Of a stretch of 64,000 nt of DNA, positions 21,640 to 33,556 are shown piece after piece. Source of the stretch: Mantis religiosa (Eukaryota > Arthropoda > Insecta > Mantodea > Mantidae); contig CM060958.1 of assembly GCA_030765055.1 (NCBI GenBank), positions 75,784,985 to 75,848,984 on the forward strand. Direction: 5' to 3'. Both the position numbers and the translations under genes were made by a program. Each line of letters begins with the position of its first letter. Positions within the stretch are counted from its first letter, which is position 1. The notes beneath the pieces were generated by a model. That model was not told where the DNA came from. It was given only the letters and a program-made list of their open reading frames with translations, and did no database searches.

Positions 21640-21900
21640 CTCATTGTCACCATTATTATAAAATTAACAATTTAATTACTTTTAAAATGACAAGATACAG
21701 ATTATTGATGTTTTCCACTAACACAATTAAAGTTAAGCAAGTGCTCCCAAAGGAAAGAATAACAACAATTATTTTGCTGCATTATAATAATCAACCTGGT
21801 TATTAGCAGTTACTTAGCAATAAACTTAAAGGTACACAACAACTGTTGTAAAAACCTTTCAAACCGTTTTATACTACTTGTTTCTTTTAAATGCAACTAT

Positions 21901-22034
21901 ACGAGGGTTGGCTGATAAGTCCCAGGCTTCACATAGAGATGGCGCCACTAGGCCAATTTGCTGGGTAGCATCATATAGTTTAACTCTAGACCAGGTTGTA
22001 GCCATAGCTATAGGTCAATAGATTATTTAGTTAA
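21901..22034 (+). mobile_element. Mariner end fragment
   Basis: ACGAGGGTTGGCTGATAAGTCCC directly after TA is a typical mariner terminal repeat. About 130 bp of 5' sequence follows, then it is interrupted by a PLE-A fragment. No transposase remains. Confidence 0.6.
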
Positions 22035-22450
22035 ATTTAAAGGGAGTCAATTAATGACACTAAACAACACTTTTAAATTTTTCCAGAACATGTTTCAGAG
22101 ACTTTGCCTCCATCCTCAACCGGCCATCGACTGATTCTCATTGGTGTAGTTGACGATATTTTGTCATAGGTCTCCTCTGGTGATGGTTCAAGGAACTTGC
22201 TGAACAAATCTTTCTGGGGGATGTTGAAATTGAATACTTTGTTCCTATTTTCTGAAATGAAGATTTGTTCCCATGTGAATAGTTCTTGTTTTCCTGGTGT
22301 ATGTTTTAGTAGTTTGGGTTCTGGATTTATGTTGTGGTTTTTTCCCCAAAAATGCGTGGCAACTGCTGATTTTTCTAATTGTTTATATTTTATGTTCCTA
22401 AAGTGTTCCTTTGGTCTTGTTTCTAAATTTCTTTTGGTTTTTTTCAATAT
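22035..22450 (-). pseudogene. PLE family A 3' fragment
   Basis: The minus-strand frame of 124 codons covers the end of the GIY-YIG domain (TKRNLETRPKEHFRNIKYK, then VATHFWGKNHNINPEPK) and the C-terminal tail SETCSGKI. Its hammerhead-like region is decayed (core TTGAGGA). The 5' part is missing, including the GIY motif. Confidence 0.85.
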
Positions 22451-23488
22451 AAATTTACTGCAGCTAAAGTTGTTTTAGACTTCTGCAAGCCAAATTTCTG
22501 AATCTACTTAACCCACACAGTCACAATATGACTGGACAAAGTCATTTTTAATGAATGAGGCATTCAATCTCTAGAAATACAATTTCTACCACTGCAAAGC
22601 TTAAATGATGACAGCTTATCTGTGATTAGTGCAAAAAATCAACTAACATATAGGTATGGATACATCAAAGCAGCAAAGAAAAACTGATCATATTATTTCA
22701 GTTCCATAAGAAAATTCACTTTCATGTTACACAAATATTAATATTTGTGTAATATTTATTGCTTCACTGTAGCTAGCTTCATTTGCTACGTAATCACTTT
22801 CATGTATTCTAATTTATACATTATTTTAGAGGTTTCTCTTTGAAAATGTAGTTATAACAATGTCTTTTACAAAAATTTTAATGTGTAATACCAGAAGCAC
22901 TGACTCACAGTTTTTAATGACCTAAAATGATTGTTGGATATGGTAGATATCAAAATAGTTCTCCAAATGAAGAACCTTTCTTTACTGTATATAGGTGGGA
23001 AATGTATTGGAAAAGTGGAACATATTTTAGCTTGCAGTCTCAATGGGAATGAAAAATGTTAAAAGCACACTGAAATATTTATTTTGGGTTCCAGAGTAAT
23101 CTGATATTGTCAAATATGTCAGATATCACGAAAAAAAACTAATTTTTATGACTCACTTCTAACTAAAGAAAATTAGAGAACACAGTCTGTTGTTTAAACA
23201 TGAATTAGAAGATGGTTGGGCTAAATTGGCTATCTGAGAAGAGGGCTTGTAAATAAGTGAAATTAAGAATGGAAGACATGAATAGACAATTTTATAAATT
23301 CTGATTAGGGACAAAGTTTGTTGATGTATTACAAGGAATTAAACAATAGCCCAGACAAGGAAAAGTACATTTTATTTCGTATGAAAAATGAAAGAGAAGG
23401 GTTAGCTTGGTTTTGATTAGACATTTGGAAATTAAGCAAATGAGGGGAAGTGTTATCATAAAAATATCTTATCTACGGGGAGAAGAAA
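22451..23488. other. Intron sequence without clear genes
   Basis: Contains the small repeat 22733-22800 shared with 13357-13425. Otherwise unexplained. Confidence 0.4.
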
Positions 23489-23500
23489 CATTAAATACAT

Positions 23501-23621
23501 TATTAATTTATAGATGAATCGTACTTACGTAAGTGAAGCCGATGTGTAACAAATACGACTCATCTATAAATTAATAATTATTTCGCTTCACTGTGGTGTT
23601 CCAATACAGTTAAATCTCGAT
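23501..23621. mobile_element. 121-bp mini-insertion of PLE family B terminal sequence
   Basis: Flanked by ACATTAAATACAT (23488-23500 and 23622-23634). Inside, TTAATTTATAGATGA and TCATCTATAAATTAA form inverted arms around ACGTAAGTGAAGCCGATGTG. The tail TTCGCTTCACTGTGGTGTTCC then AATACAGTTAAATCTCGAT is identical in layout to the right end of the PLE-B dimer at 29300-29336. Confidence 0.8.
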
Positions 23622-23634
23622 ACATTAAATACAT

Positions 23635-24171
23635 GTTTTTCAAAGCAACAAAAGATTGGATAGAATGCTTAATAAGCAAGAAATGGTTACTAAAGAATCA
23701 AGAAGTTGTCTTAAGGTAGATTTCTTATGATCAACAGGTATTTAAATTAGTGAATTTTGTGGAAAATTCAGAAATAGAGATGAGGGAGAAATTTCAGAGA
23801 GATTTCATGCAGAAATAGAGATGAACAGTTGAAAGAAGCACGAAATAAATTTGAAATTAGTTTAATGTAATTTAGATAAACTATGGATGTTAGAGGTTGT
23901 AAGAGCAATCTACCTATTTTATGAGTTAGTTATGGCTCTAGGCAACTATTTATGCAGTACATCATGATTAACAAAACATTTATTGTATACTAAGTTCGCT
24001 ACTACAAAAAACTAGAAAATTTAAGAAAGGAAAGTGCTTCTACAAATTTTTCACACAATTCTACAAAATATCTTTTATAAAATTATGCAGGAATTCTCTA
24101 CTTTCAAGCACAATTTAAGACAAATGTAATGTAAAATTTATTAAAATTTGATTCATTTGTGCCACACTTAC
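23635..24171. other. Intron sequence without recognised features
   Basis: Nothing supported. Confidence 0.4.
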
Positions 24172-24306
24172 ATCAACAATTTCCACATCATAATCATTGC
24201 AAAACCAATACTTTTTCCCAGCTTCAATGCACAGTCGTTCAGCAATTTCATGGCAGAATTGTTCCACATCAAAACTTCTTTGATGCACAAGAACACAAGG
24301 AGCCAT
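24172..24306 (-). CDS. DCAF15: DCAF15 internal exon
   Basis: Exactly 45 codons in phase 0, acceptor TTTTTAG and donor GAT/GTAAGT. It encodes MAPCVLVHQRSFDVEQFCHE, then IAERLCIEAGKKYWFCNDYD and VEIVD. This is the conserved DCAF15 segment in which a long helix (vertebrate: LDFEYVINEVIRHDA) is followed by a Phe-Cys-x-x-x-Asp-Tyr-Asp strand. The leading Met is internal, not a start. Confidence 0.9.
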
Positions 24307-24954
24307 CTAAAAATATATACAAACATTAAATTAAAACTCAAAATGCCACTACAAACAACTATAATAATACAATGATTTTTAATGGAAAACAGTTTTAAAG
24401 TTTGTTTAAACACGGTTTATATTATAAAAATTGGAAATATATGAAAAGGGTGACACCAGAAATATTAGCATAACAGCTCTTCATCCCTACATCCTCATAT
24501 CTTCATCCCCATTTTCAATTTCTTTGAACTGTTATTAATTCAGAAGTACGCGGCCAAGTTATACTAAAGCATACATTTCAGAAAAATCTAAGAATTAACA
24601 TGTGATTAGTAACATGATGCATATTACAAATTTTGAAAATCATGTGATAATGCAATTTATTATCCAACATTTTCAAACAAATTTTTCTATTCATTCCTGT
24701 CCATTGTTTATTACAAAACATACATAAATACAAGCACTTCTATTTTTTTGTAAAACAGCTAAGATATATAGCCTTGTACAAAACCTATCCAACAGAAAAT
24801 TGCTACACAGCAATTTAGTTCTAGAAATGATCTATGCCATAAGAACAAAAGTTTCCGAAACCATACTTTTTATTTATGAAGTTATATAATGATTACATAC
24901 TTAAAGGTTTGGTATGCAATCAGTGGACCACAGATTTGAAGGTAAATTTCTATT
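24307..24954. other. Intron sequence without recognised features
   Basis: Nothing supported. Confidence 0.4.
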
Positions 24955-25190
24955 TAGAGTAAACATGAAAAATTCAATGCCTTGCCCAGGATTTTAACCA
25001 TGATTCTCCTGGTTTCCAGCCAGTCGCTCTTACCCACTGGACAGAAACCAGGATATCTGTGGTTCAAATCCCGGCCATAGCATTGTATTTTTCATGCTAA
25101 CTATATCTATCGAAAATTTTAGCCTATACACAGCTAGTGTGAAGAAATGATTAATTTCCAGAAGAAATAATTAATTTCCACCAAATAACT
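24955..25190. mobile_element. Head-to-head inverted pair of SINE family 2 fragments
   Basis: 24962-25040 is an antisense fragment (GAAAAATTCAATGCC, then CTCCTGGTTTCCAGCCAGTC). It is followed at once by a sense fragment (ACCAGGATATCTGTGGTTCAA, CCCGGCCATAGCATTG). The pair can fold back on itself. Confidence 0.65.
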
Positions 25191-25525
25191 AAAAATTTTA
25201 TTTAGTTACTTGTGGGGACATGGAAAATAATATGAATCATGCAAAATTGAGTCTATTAAATGCACTTTTGATTAGTGAAGTGACCTTAAAGTATAGATGC
25301 CCGCTTATGGCAAATAGTATCAGTGGGCACTCCAAAATAAAATGAGAGGCAGTCCCATAAAATAAGTAAGGTGCCATGTTCCCTTGGACCTATGAAACTG
25401 ACAAATCAGAGCACAAATTTACATCAGTGTGACATAGTTTGAACACCAATTTTATTCAGGAAATATACCCAATTATTAAATTTTAGATGAGTCGTATTTT
25501 TTACACATCTGTTTCACTTTCGTAC

Positions 25526-27318
25526 CTATTTTGAGGACATGTTTCGCAAATCATCGTTTGCATCTACGGCTCTTATGCGACTGAAGCTAGATCCAGCGGT
25601 GTGGGTAATTCTGGGGTTGTTGCTGCCATCTGTTGATTTAGTGATGAACTTAAATGTGGGATTCTCTTCTAGTGGGATTTCAAAGTTCATTAGTTGGTTT
25701 TTATGTTTTTCTATGTATATCCTCTCCCATATGACGAGTTCACTATGTTTTTGTACGTATTTTAGTAATTCTGTGCTATCTTCAATTTCATGATTTTCAG
25801 ACCAGAAATGAGCTGCTATTGCGGACTTATCAATATTTTTGTATCTTAAGTGCCTGAAGTGTTCTTTCTTTCTAGTGCCTATGTTTCTTTTTGTCCTCCC
25901 TATGTAAATTTTTTCACAGTCTTTACACTTAATCTTGTAAATGCCTGACTTTTCCTCTGGTTTTATCTTATCAGTATTATTACTGTGAAGTAGGTTTTTA
26001 ATGTTGTAATTGTTTTTTGGTGTCAATGTTATATTGTATTTCTTGAATATTTTTTGGAACTTTTTTGTGGCCCAGGGGTGGTAAGTAAATTTAGCAAATC
26101 TAATTTCTTGTTTTATTGGTGTGAGAGCTGTGATCTGTTTTAATCTCTTTTGAAGTTTGAATAATTTTAGTTTTTTATCTACAAGGTTTTTTCCATATCC
26201 ATTTTTAATTGCAGTTTTTAAGATTTGATGGTATTTGTTTTGATATTCTTGCTGGCTGAGAGGTAGATTTACTAATCTGTGTGTGAGACTGTTGATGGTT
26301 GCATGTTTGTGTGGAATTGGGTTGAAACTATTTGCTTTGATGTAATTATCCGTGTGTGTTGCTTTTCTATGAATGCCAAATTCTAGTTTTTCATTGTTTT
26401 TTATTTTTTTTATTTTAAGGTCTAAAAAAGGTAGAGTACAGTCCTCTTCAGTTTCCACTGTGAATTGTATGCTGGGTTCTTGCAGGTTGAGTAGTTTCAA
26501 AGCATCATCTATTAGTTTGTAGGACACTATTGCAAAGATGTCGTCTACGTATCTGTACCATGTTTTAAACATATGAGGGAAGGCTTTAGTTATATGTGTT
26601 TCGAAAAAGCTCATGTATAGATTGGCCAAAAATGGTGATAGCGGGCTTCCCATAGCTAGTCCTGAAATTTGTTTATAATATTTTCCATCGAAGACAAAAT
26701 AATTTTGATGTATACATAATTCAGTCATTGCCAAATATTCTTCTATTGCATTGGCATCCAGGTTTATAGAATTTAGCCATCTTTTCAGTTGAATCAAAAG
26801 TTTGTCTAATGGAATGTTAGGGAAGAGGGAGCGGACATCAAAGGATACTAAAGTGTCATGAGGTTTTAGTTTAAGATTTTGAATTTTTTCTACCAGGTCT
26901 AAAGAGTTTTTTATACTCAGAGTATGGAATTGTGGAAAGGACTGAAATTTTTTGGATAGCCATTTTGCCAGAAGGTAAGTAGGAGTGTTTATATTATTTA
27001 CAATGGGTCTCATGGGTATGTTGGGTTTGTGTATTTTAGGCAAACCATATAGTCTTGCAAGGGTAGGGTTGTCCGGTTTGATAGTTTTTTGTTCTGTAGT
27101 TGTTAAAATTTTACTATTAATGATGGTTTTTGTACATCTTTTATGCATCGGTTGAGTGGATTAGAATCTATTTCCTGGAATTCTTTTTGTTGTAGTAACT
27201 CTAACATTTTTTCTTTGTATGTAGCTGTATCTAAGATTACTATTTTGTTCCCTTTATCAGCCCTTGAGAAGATTACATCCTTTTTCCTTAAAGATTTAAT
27301 TATCTGAATTTGTTTCAA
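25526..27318 (-). pseudogene. PLE-B polyprotein, left arm
   Basis: Minus-strand frame 27148-25526 (540 codons), preceded by 27318-27103 in another frame. The shift is in an A run near 27135, where this arm has one A fewer than the right arm. Domain order: ADKGNKIVILDTATYKEKM (frame 27318), GLPKIHKPNIPMRPIV, ISGLAMGSPLSPFLANLYMS and catalytic WYRYVDDIFAI for the reverse transcriptase. GIY-YIG endonuclease follows with SGIYKIKCKDCEKIYIGRTK and KKEHFRHLRY, then HFWSENHEI. The C-terminal tail ends NMSSK. Both catalytic centres look intact; only the one-base shift and a truncated N-terminus spoil it. Confidence 0.9.
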
Positions 27319-27365
27319 ATGTTTTTTTTTGGCTTTTTATTTATTAAGTTTTCCAATATAGGAGC

Positions 27366-29242
27366 TTGGAAACCATGGACAAAAATATAATTAGGAAAAA
27401 ATCAGCTCCTATATTGGAAAACTTAATAAATAAAAAGCCAAAAAAACATTTGAAACAAATTCAGATAATTAAATCTTTAAGGAAAAAGGATGTAATCTTC
27501 TCAAGGGCTGATAAAGGGAACAAAATAGTAATCTTAGATACAGCTACATACAAAGAAAAAATGTTAGAGTTACTACAACAAAAAGAATTCCAGGAAATAG
27601 ATTCTAATCCACTCAACCGATGCATAAAAGATGTACAAAAAACCATCATTAATAGTAAAATTTTAACAACTACAGAACAAAAAACTATCAAACTGGACAA
27701 CCCTACCCTTGCAAGACTATATGGTTTGCCTAAAATACACAAACCCAACATACCCATGAGACCCATTGTAAATAATATAAACACTCCTACTTACCTTCTG
27801 GCAAAATGGCTATCCAAAAAATTTCAGTCCTTTCCACAATTCCATACTCTGAGTATAAAAAACTCTTAGACCTGGTAGAAAAAATTCAAAATCTTAAACT
27901 AAAACCTCATGACACTTTAGTATCCTTTGATGTCCGCTCCCTCTTCCCTAACATTCCATTAGACAAACTTTTGATTCAACTGAAAAGATGGCTAAATTCT
28001 ATAAACCTAGATGCCAATGCAATAGAAGAATATTTGGCAATGACTGAATTATGTATACATCAAAATTATTTTGTCTTCGATGGAAAATATTATAAACAAA
28101 TTTCAGGACTAGCTATGGGAAGCCCGCTATCACCATTTTTGGCCAATCTATACATGAGCTTTTTCGAAACACATATAACTAAAGCCTTCCCTCATATGTT
28201 TAAAACATGGTACAGATACGTAGACGACATCTTTGCAATAGTGTCCTACAAACTAATAGATGATGCTTTGAAACTACTCAACCTGCAAGAACCCAGCATA
28301 CAATTCACAGTGGAAACTGAAGAGGACTGTACTCTACCTTTTTTAGACCTTAAAATAAAAAAAATAAAAAACAATGAAAAACTAGAATTTGGCATTCATA
28401 GAAAAGCAACACACACGGATAATTACATCAAAGCAAATAGTTTCAACCCAATTCCACACAAACATGCAACCATCAACAGTCTCACACACAGATTAGTAAA
28501 TCTACCTCTCAGCCAGCAAGAATATCAAAACAAATACCATCAAATCTTAAAAACTGCAATTAAAAATGGATATGGAAAAAACCTTGTAGATAAAAAACTA
28601 AAATTATTCAAACTTCAAAAGAGATTAAAACAGATCACAGCTCTCACACCAATAAAACAAGAAATTAGATTTGCTAAATTTACTTACCACCCCTGGGCCA
28701 CAAAAAAGTTCCAAAAAATATTCAAGAAATACAATATAACATTGGCACCAAAAAACAATTACAACATTAAAAACCTACTTCACAGTAATAATACTGATAA
28801 GATAAAACCAGAGGAAAAGTCAGGCATTTACAAGATTAAGTGTAAAGACTGTGAAAAAATTTACATAGGGAGGACAAAAAGAAACATAGGCACTAGAAAG
28901 AAAGAACACTTCAGGCACTTAAGATACAAAAATATTGATAAGTCCACAATAGCAGCTCATTTCTGGTCTGAAAATCATGAAATTGAAGATAGCACAGAAT
29001 TACTAAAATACGTACAAAAACATAGTGAACTCGTCATATGGGAGAGGATATACATAGAAAAACATAAAAACCAACTAATGAACTTTGAAATCCCGCTAGA
29101 AGAGAATCTCACATTTAAGTTCATCACTAAATCAACAGATGGCAGCAACAACCCCAGAATTACCCACACCGCTGGATCTAGCTTCAGTCGCATAAGAGCC
29201 GTAGATGCAAACGATGATTTGCGAAACATGTCCTCAAAATAG
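27366..29242 (+). pseudogene. PLE-B polyprotein, right arm
   Basis: Plus-strand frames 27366-27869 and 27806-29242 cover the same protein as the left arm. It starts further upstream (METMDKNIIRKKSAPILE). The single break is a missing T near 27868 (CTCTTAGAC against CTCTTTAGAC in the left arm). YVDD, GIY and YIG are intact. About five residue differences from the left arm are visible over more than 500 (for example KLDN against KPDN, ENLTF against ENPTF). Each arm is intact where the other is broken. Confidence 0.9.
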
Positions 29243-29350
29243 GTACGAAAGTGAAGCAGATGTGTAAAAAATATGACTCATCTAAAATTTAATAATTTTT
29301 CGCTTCACTGTGGTGTTCCAATACAGTTAAATCTCGATATACCCAATTAT

Positions 29351-30250
29351 CTTTATTGCTTAACAAATGAATTTTGTCACATCAACTCATACACTGAATT
29401 ATGGATCAATTTTGCTTAGTTAGCATGTTCTCTCAGACCACCATTATATATTATCAGTTATACTCATAGGAGCATCCAGCAATTAATCCATTGTTATTGA
29501 TTTTTCAAACCATTACATATATGTCATTAACGTACATAAGCTTTTTGCAATGTGTGTAGTATCTTACAAATTGCTTTGGAGAAGAAATACATTAATTTTG
29601 ACAGAAGTTCAATAAAAAGCAGCAAATTCATATACATGAAAAAAAAATGTAAATTCCTAAAAGATATATGAGAACAAAGAATAGAATTAAACTAGATGGA
29701 CTTTATAACATTAAAAGAATGTTAGATTGTCACATATTGTTTTCTCTTTGGACAACATCAGGTTACTGTTTGTGTGGAACTGTGACGGTGACCAGTGGAA
29801 AAATTAAGTACATTTTGTACTAAATTTTATACCATGCCCATTAGTATTTGTCTGAGCAAAACATTACTTCCACTTACTGGATTTTGTTCCTCACTGTAAT
29901 CTTTTCTATTTGACCTATCTCGGTTGTCTCTTGTTCCCTTCCGAGCCCAATGCCATTAGGGTACCAGAGAGTTATTGAGTCTTTATTTTACCAATCTTCT
30001 CCTTAATCACTCTTCTTCTTCCTTAACAAGGAAAAACTGTCATGCATTCTGACCTATTACAGCATATACAAGCAACTCTTCCCTGGCATAAGAGACAAGT
30101 TCTGTGGAAAATTTTTATTCCTCCCGACTAGGTCAAAGTGATCAACCCACCAATTGTGGATGTGGTCCCCCATTCAAATTGGGGGTTGTGAATGAGTGAT
30201 GAAACTGTCAAAGTTTAAAACTACTCATTTCAAAACGGTTACATTAAAAC
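29351..30250. other. Intron sequence without recognised features
   Basis: AT-rich; nothing supported. Confidence 0.4.
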
Positions 30251-30262
30251 TCAGATGAACAT

Positions 30263-32040
30263 ATAAAAATTATTTGTGGTTGGTTTATTGACACTCGTCA
30301 CTTACTTTTTCATATATTTATGAGAGACTAGTTTCAAAGGCCCTGGCCTCCATTTTCAATCTCTTCCCAACTGGCATCTGTTGTTATCTGCTCTCTCTGG
30401 TGGTGGAACTATGAACTTTTTTGTCAAATTATCTGCTGGCGGGATTTCAAAGTTCATTACGCGATCCTTATTTTTCCAGATGAATATGTTCTCCCATGTT
30501 GTCAATCTATTTTGGTTTATCACTCCTTTTAATAATTTTGGATTTGGATCAATGTCATGGTTTTCATTCCAAAAATGAAATGCTACTGCTGACTTGTCTT
30601 CTTGTTTCAATCTGATGTTTCTAAAGTGTTCTTTGACTCTGGTTTTTAAATTTCCTTTTGTTTGACCTATGTAGCATTTTTCACAATTCTTGCAATTTAT
30701 TTGGTATATTCCAGATTTGTTACCTGAAGGAATTTCATCTTTTGTTTTTGAATTTAGTAATTTTAAAATTGAGTATCTATTAGTAGGTGCCAAGATGATA
30801 TTTTGTTCCTTGAATATCTTTTTAAATTTATTAAATGTTTTTGGATGATATGTGAATGAACTGAATATGCTGTTGCTTTCTTTTTCTTTAATAAATGTGG
30901 TTGTTTCCTTAATGGTTTTCTTTAGTTTAGATTTTCTAATTTTCTTCAACACCAAACTTTTGTTGTATCCGTTTTCTTCTGCTATGTGTATTATTGCTTT
31001 TTGTTCCTTGAAATATTCTTCTTTTTCCATGGGTATGTTGACTAGTCTGTGTGTAAGGCTGTTTATTATTGCATGTTTATGTGTAATTGGGTTGTGGCTA
31101 TTATTTTTTATATAATTTTCTGAATGTGTTGGCTTCCTGTAAATTCCAAATTTTATTTTTGTATCATTCCTGATGATATTTAGATCCAAGAAAGGTAGTT
31201 GTCCATTGATTTCCTTTTCTATTGTGAATTTGATAGTCCTTTCTTGCAGATTGAGTAATTTTAATGCATCATCTAAATGTTTACTTGGTACAATTGCAAA
31301 GATGTCGTCAACATATCTATACCAAACCTTGAAGATCAATGGGAAGGACTTTTTAATTTGTGTTTCAAATGCACTCATAAATAAGTTAGCCAAAAAAGGT
31401 GAAAGTGGATTGCCCATTGATAGTCCTGATTTCTGCTTGTAGTGTTTTCCATTAAAGCTAAAGAAGTTTTGTTCAATGCATATTTTTGTTAGAGAAATAT
31501 ATTCTTCTGCTTCTATTGCTTCCATATCAATTGTAGCTAGCCATTTTTTTAACACAGTCTGCAATTTTTCTGTTGGTATGCTTGGAAATAAAGATGTGAC
31601 ATCAAATGAAACCAGTCTGTCATTTTTGTCCAAATTTATATCTTTGATTTTTTCTACTAAATCTAAAGAGTTTCTTAAATTTGCACTTTCAAATTTTGGA
31701 AAACTATTAAATTTACTTAGTAACCATTTGGCCAAATTATATGTGGGGGCATTTATGCTACTAGTAATAGGTCTCATGCCTTTCCCTGTTTTATGAATTT
31801 TTGGCAGCCCATATACTCTTGGTAATGTTGGATTATCTACTTTAATTTTGTGCAATTCTTTTTTGTTGATTATTTTGCTCTCTTTTAGCGTTTTATTTGT
31901 GGTTTCAATGCAGTACTTTAATGGATTAGTTTCTACTTTTTGGTAATTACTGTCTTCTAACAAATCTTCCATCCTCTTTGTGTATTCTTCTTTTTATATT
32001 AATTTTGACGTCACTGTTACTAAATTCCTCCAAACACACA
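30263..32040 (-). mobile_element. Penelope-like element, family C, 5'-truncated
   Basis: A 1778-bp insertion flanked by the 12-bp duplication TCAGATGAACAT (30251-30262 and 32041-32052). Coding sequence fills 31995-30356. The 3' region (30355-30263) holds a decayed hammerhead-like block (GAGATTGAAAATGGAGGCC, then GGCCTTTGAAACTAGTC and TCTC). The 5' end stops inside the reverse transcriptase N-terminal region. Confidence 0.9.
30356..31995 (-). CDS. PLE-C reverse transcriptase / GIY-YIG endonuclease, open
   Basis: An uninterrupted frame of about 546 codons, entering from EEYTKRMEDLLEDSNYQK (first Met 31972). Reverse transcriptase motifs: GLPKIHKTGKGMRPI, RLVSFDVTSLFPSIP, KSGLSMGNPLSPFLANLFMS and catalytic VWYRYVDDIFAI. 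A linker carrying the PLE-typical SLTHRLVNIPM and FTYHPKTFNKFKKIF blocks follows. The endonuclease reads SGIYQINCKNCEKCYIGQTK, then VKEHFRNIRL and AVAFHFWNENHDI. The stop TGA (30358-30356) falls in the decayed hammerhead core. The two domains would nick a target and copy the RNA there. The N-terminus is missing because of 5' truncation, so a functional full-length protein is not expected. This is the best preserved PLE frame in the window. Confidence 0.9.
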
Positions 32041-32052
32041 TCAGATGAACAT

Positions 32053-32556
32053 GTTTACAAGAGTACAATATTCTGGAAATAAAAAAATTCCTCAATCAGA
32101 TCTCTGGGAGGAACTACCTTGGGTACTCAAACTTGATTGTTTGGCTGCCCATCTGCATAAGCAAAACATCCTTTTACTCCAAATTGTATACCTTGTAGAA
32201 AAGAGGATTCTACAATAAGTATGACTCACCTTATAAAGTGTCAAAATTTAACAGCAACAGACCTCTCATTGCATTAATGGAAAGCAAGAAGGCAAATGGA
32301 AGAACTCCAATCTCTGAGCATTAGCAACCAACCAGTATGTCTGATATAATCATAACAATGTTTATGCTTTGTTGCTTTATTCTTTCTTTAACACATAAGG
32401 CTGTATCAGCAGCTTTGGCTTTGGAACAGTTACACAGAATAAAATAAAGTATTTCTGAAAGTGGAGTACCAGTCTTTATCGCTGAAGTCACCATAATCTC
32501 AAACATTTTAGAAAATGGTAATGAAAAAACTATATTCAAATCAAAATGCTGAGAAA
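32053..32556. other. Intron sequence, partly PLE debris
   Basis: The last part (about 32490-32557) is probably the upstream half of the PLE fragment that resumes at 33571 on the other side of a LINE insertion. The rest is unexplained. Confidence 0.4.
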
Positions 32557-32565
32557 TACTGAAGG

Positions 32566-32571
<6 letters not shown>

Positions 32572-32620
<49 letters not shown>

Positions 32621-33556
32621 TATAGGGGCGCTCAACTACAGCGGTTATCAGCACCCTTTTAAAAACTACTCATGGCAAAAAGTTTCAAAAACTATACTAA
32701 TGTAAATAAACCTATTAAAACTACACGTACATAGAAAGGGGACAAAAACCAAAAAAATCAAAACCTACTAAAAATTATGTTCGCTATATCCTAAAGTCTA
32801 AACGAGAAAAGAATCTAAAAACCTTCTCCACTACTATGTTATCGTCCGCTAGCATTTCTGCAAAGCTGGCCGGCAGCTGCAGAGACGTCCTAAGGTCTGC
32901 TAGGTGAAAACACTCTAGCAGCACATGTCGTACAGACAACACTTCATTGCAAAACGGACACAGTGGAGAAGGCTCCTTTTTAAAAAGAAAACTATGAGTA
33001 AAAAAGCAGTGCCCAATACGCAACCGAGCCAAAGTCACCTCCTCACAACGAGATGACCGACAGGAGGTAACCCAGGGAATCGGAAGTTCTTTCACAGATC
33101 TAAGTTTATTATTGCGGAGAGCGGACCACTCTTCCTGCCAGCAGGCTTGCACAGCTCTCCGCAATACGGCCCTAAAATCTTCCGATGTCACAGTTGGTAC
33201 TCGAACCCTGGGCTTCATGGTAGCCGTCTTGGCTGCCAAATCTGCCATTTCATTCCCCCGCAATCCTACGTGACCAGGGATCCATGCACACACCACGTTA
33301 ACGCCAGAAGCGTGTAAAACGTGGAGGGCATCCTGTATACGCTGCAAAATAGGGTGGTAGTTGTACAGATGCCGTAGGCTTTGAAGTGCACTGAGGGAAT
33401 CACTTAGGATTAAGCAGTTCCCCAACTTTCGTCGACGTATGTGTAAAATGGCCCGGTATATTGCATAAAGCTCTGCAGTAACAATGGAAGTGCTAGTGTG
33501 GAATCCGAATGTATACGTTTCGGTTCCACACACGTAAGCACAACCAACACCATATG
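32572..33556 (-). mobile_element. LINE 3' end inserted into a PLE
   Basis: A 5'-truncated non-LTR element on the minus strand flanked by the 14-bp duplication ACTGAAGGGGATGA (32558-32571 and 33557-33570). Its 3' end is an (ATC)n tail on its own strand (32567-32618 on plus as TGA units) instead of poly(A). Confidence 0.85.
32784..33556 (-). pseudogene. LINE C-terminal fragment with RNase H and zinc knuckle
   Basis: The open frame is in the insertion from 33556 to 32784. It begins inside RNase H (YGVGCAYVCGTE). STSIVTAELYAIYRAILHI holds the catalytic Glu and CLILSDSLSALQSL the Asp; CAWIPGHVGLRGNEMADLAA is the last RNase H block with His and Asp. A C-terminal CPFCNEVLSVRHVLLEC motif follows (Cys-Cys-His-Cys), usual in I/Jockey-type elements, then stop. 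Reverse transcriptase and endonuclease are absent. The frame itself is unbroken, which suggests a recent insertion. Confidence 0.9.

Larger units (their letters stand above)
25477..29336. mobile_element. PLE family B inverted dimer inserted as one unit
   Basis: Two nearly identical PLE copies lie head to head: left arm about 25477-27363 on the minus strand, right arm about 27403-29290 on the plus strand, joined through 27364-27402. That spacer is the 5' extension of the right copy. The whole unit is flanked by one 14-bp target duplication, ATATACCCAATTAT (25463-25476 and 29337-29350). So it entered as a dimer, or the second copy was made during insertion. The right end carries an extra terminal tail (GTGGTGTTCC, then AATACAGTTAAATCTCGAT). 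Confidence 0.9.

Noticed and set aside
25520..29250. CRISPR-like or tandem gene duplication reading of the inverted pair
   Set aside because: The arms are inverted, encode a retroelement protein and share one target duplication; this is a transposon dimer.
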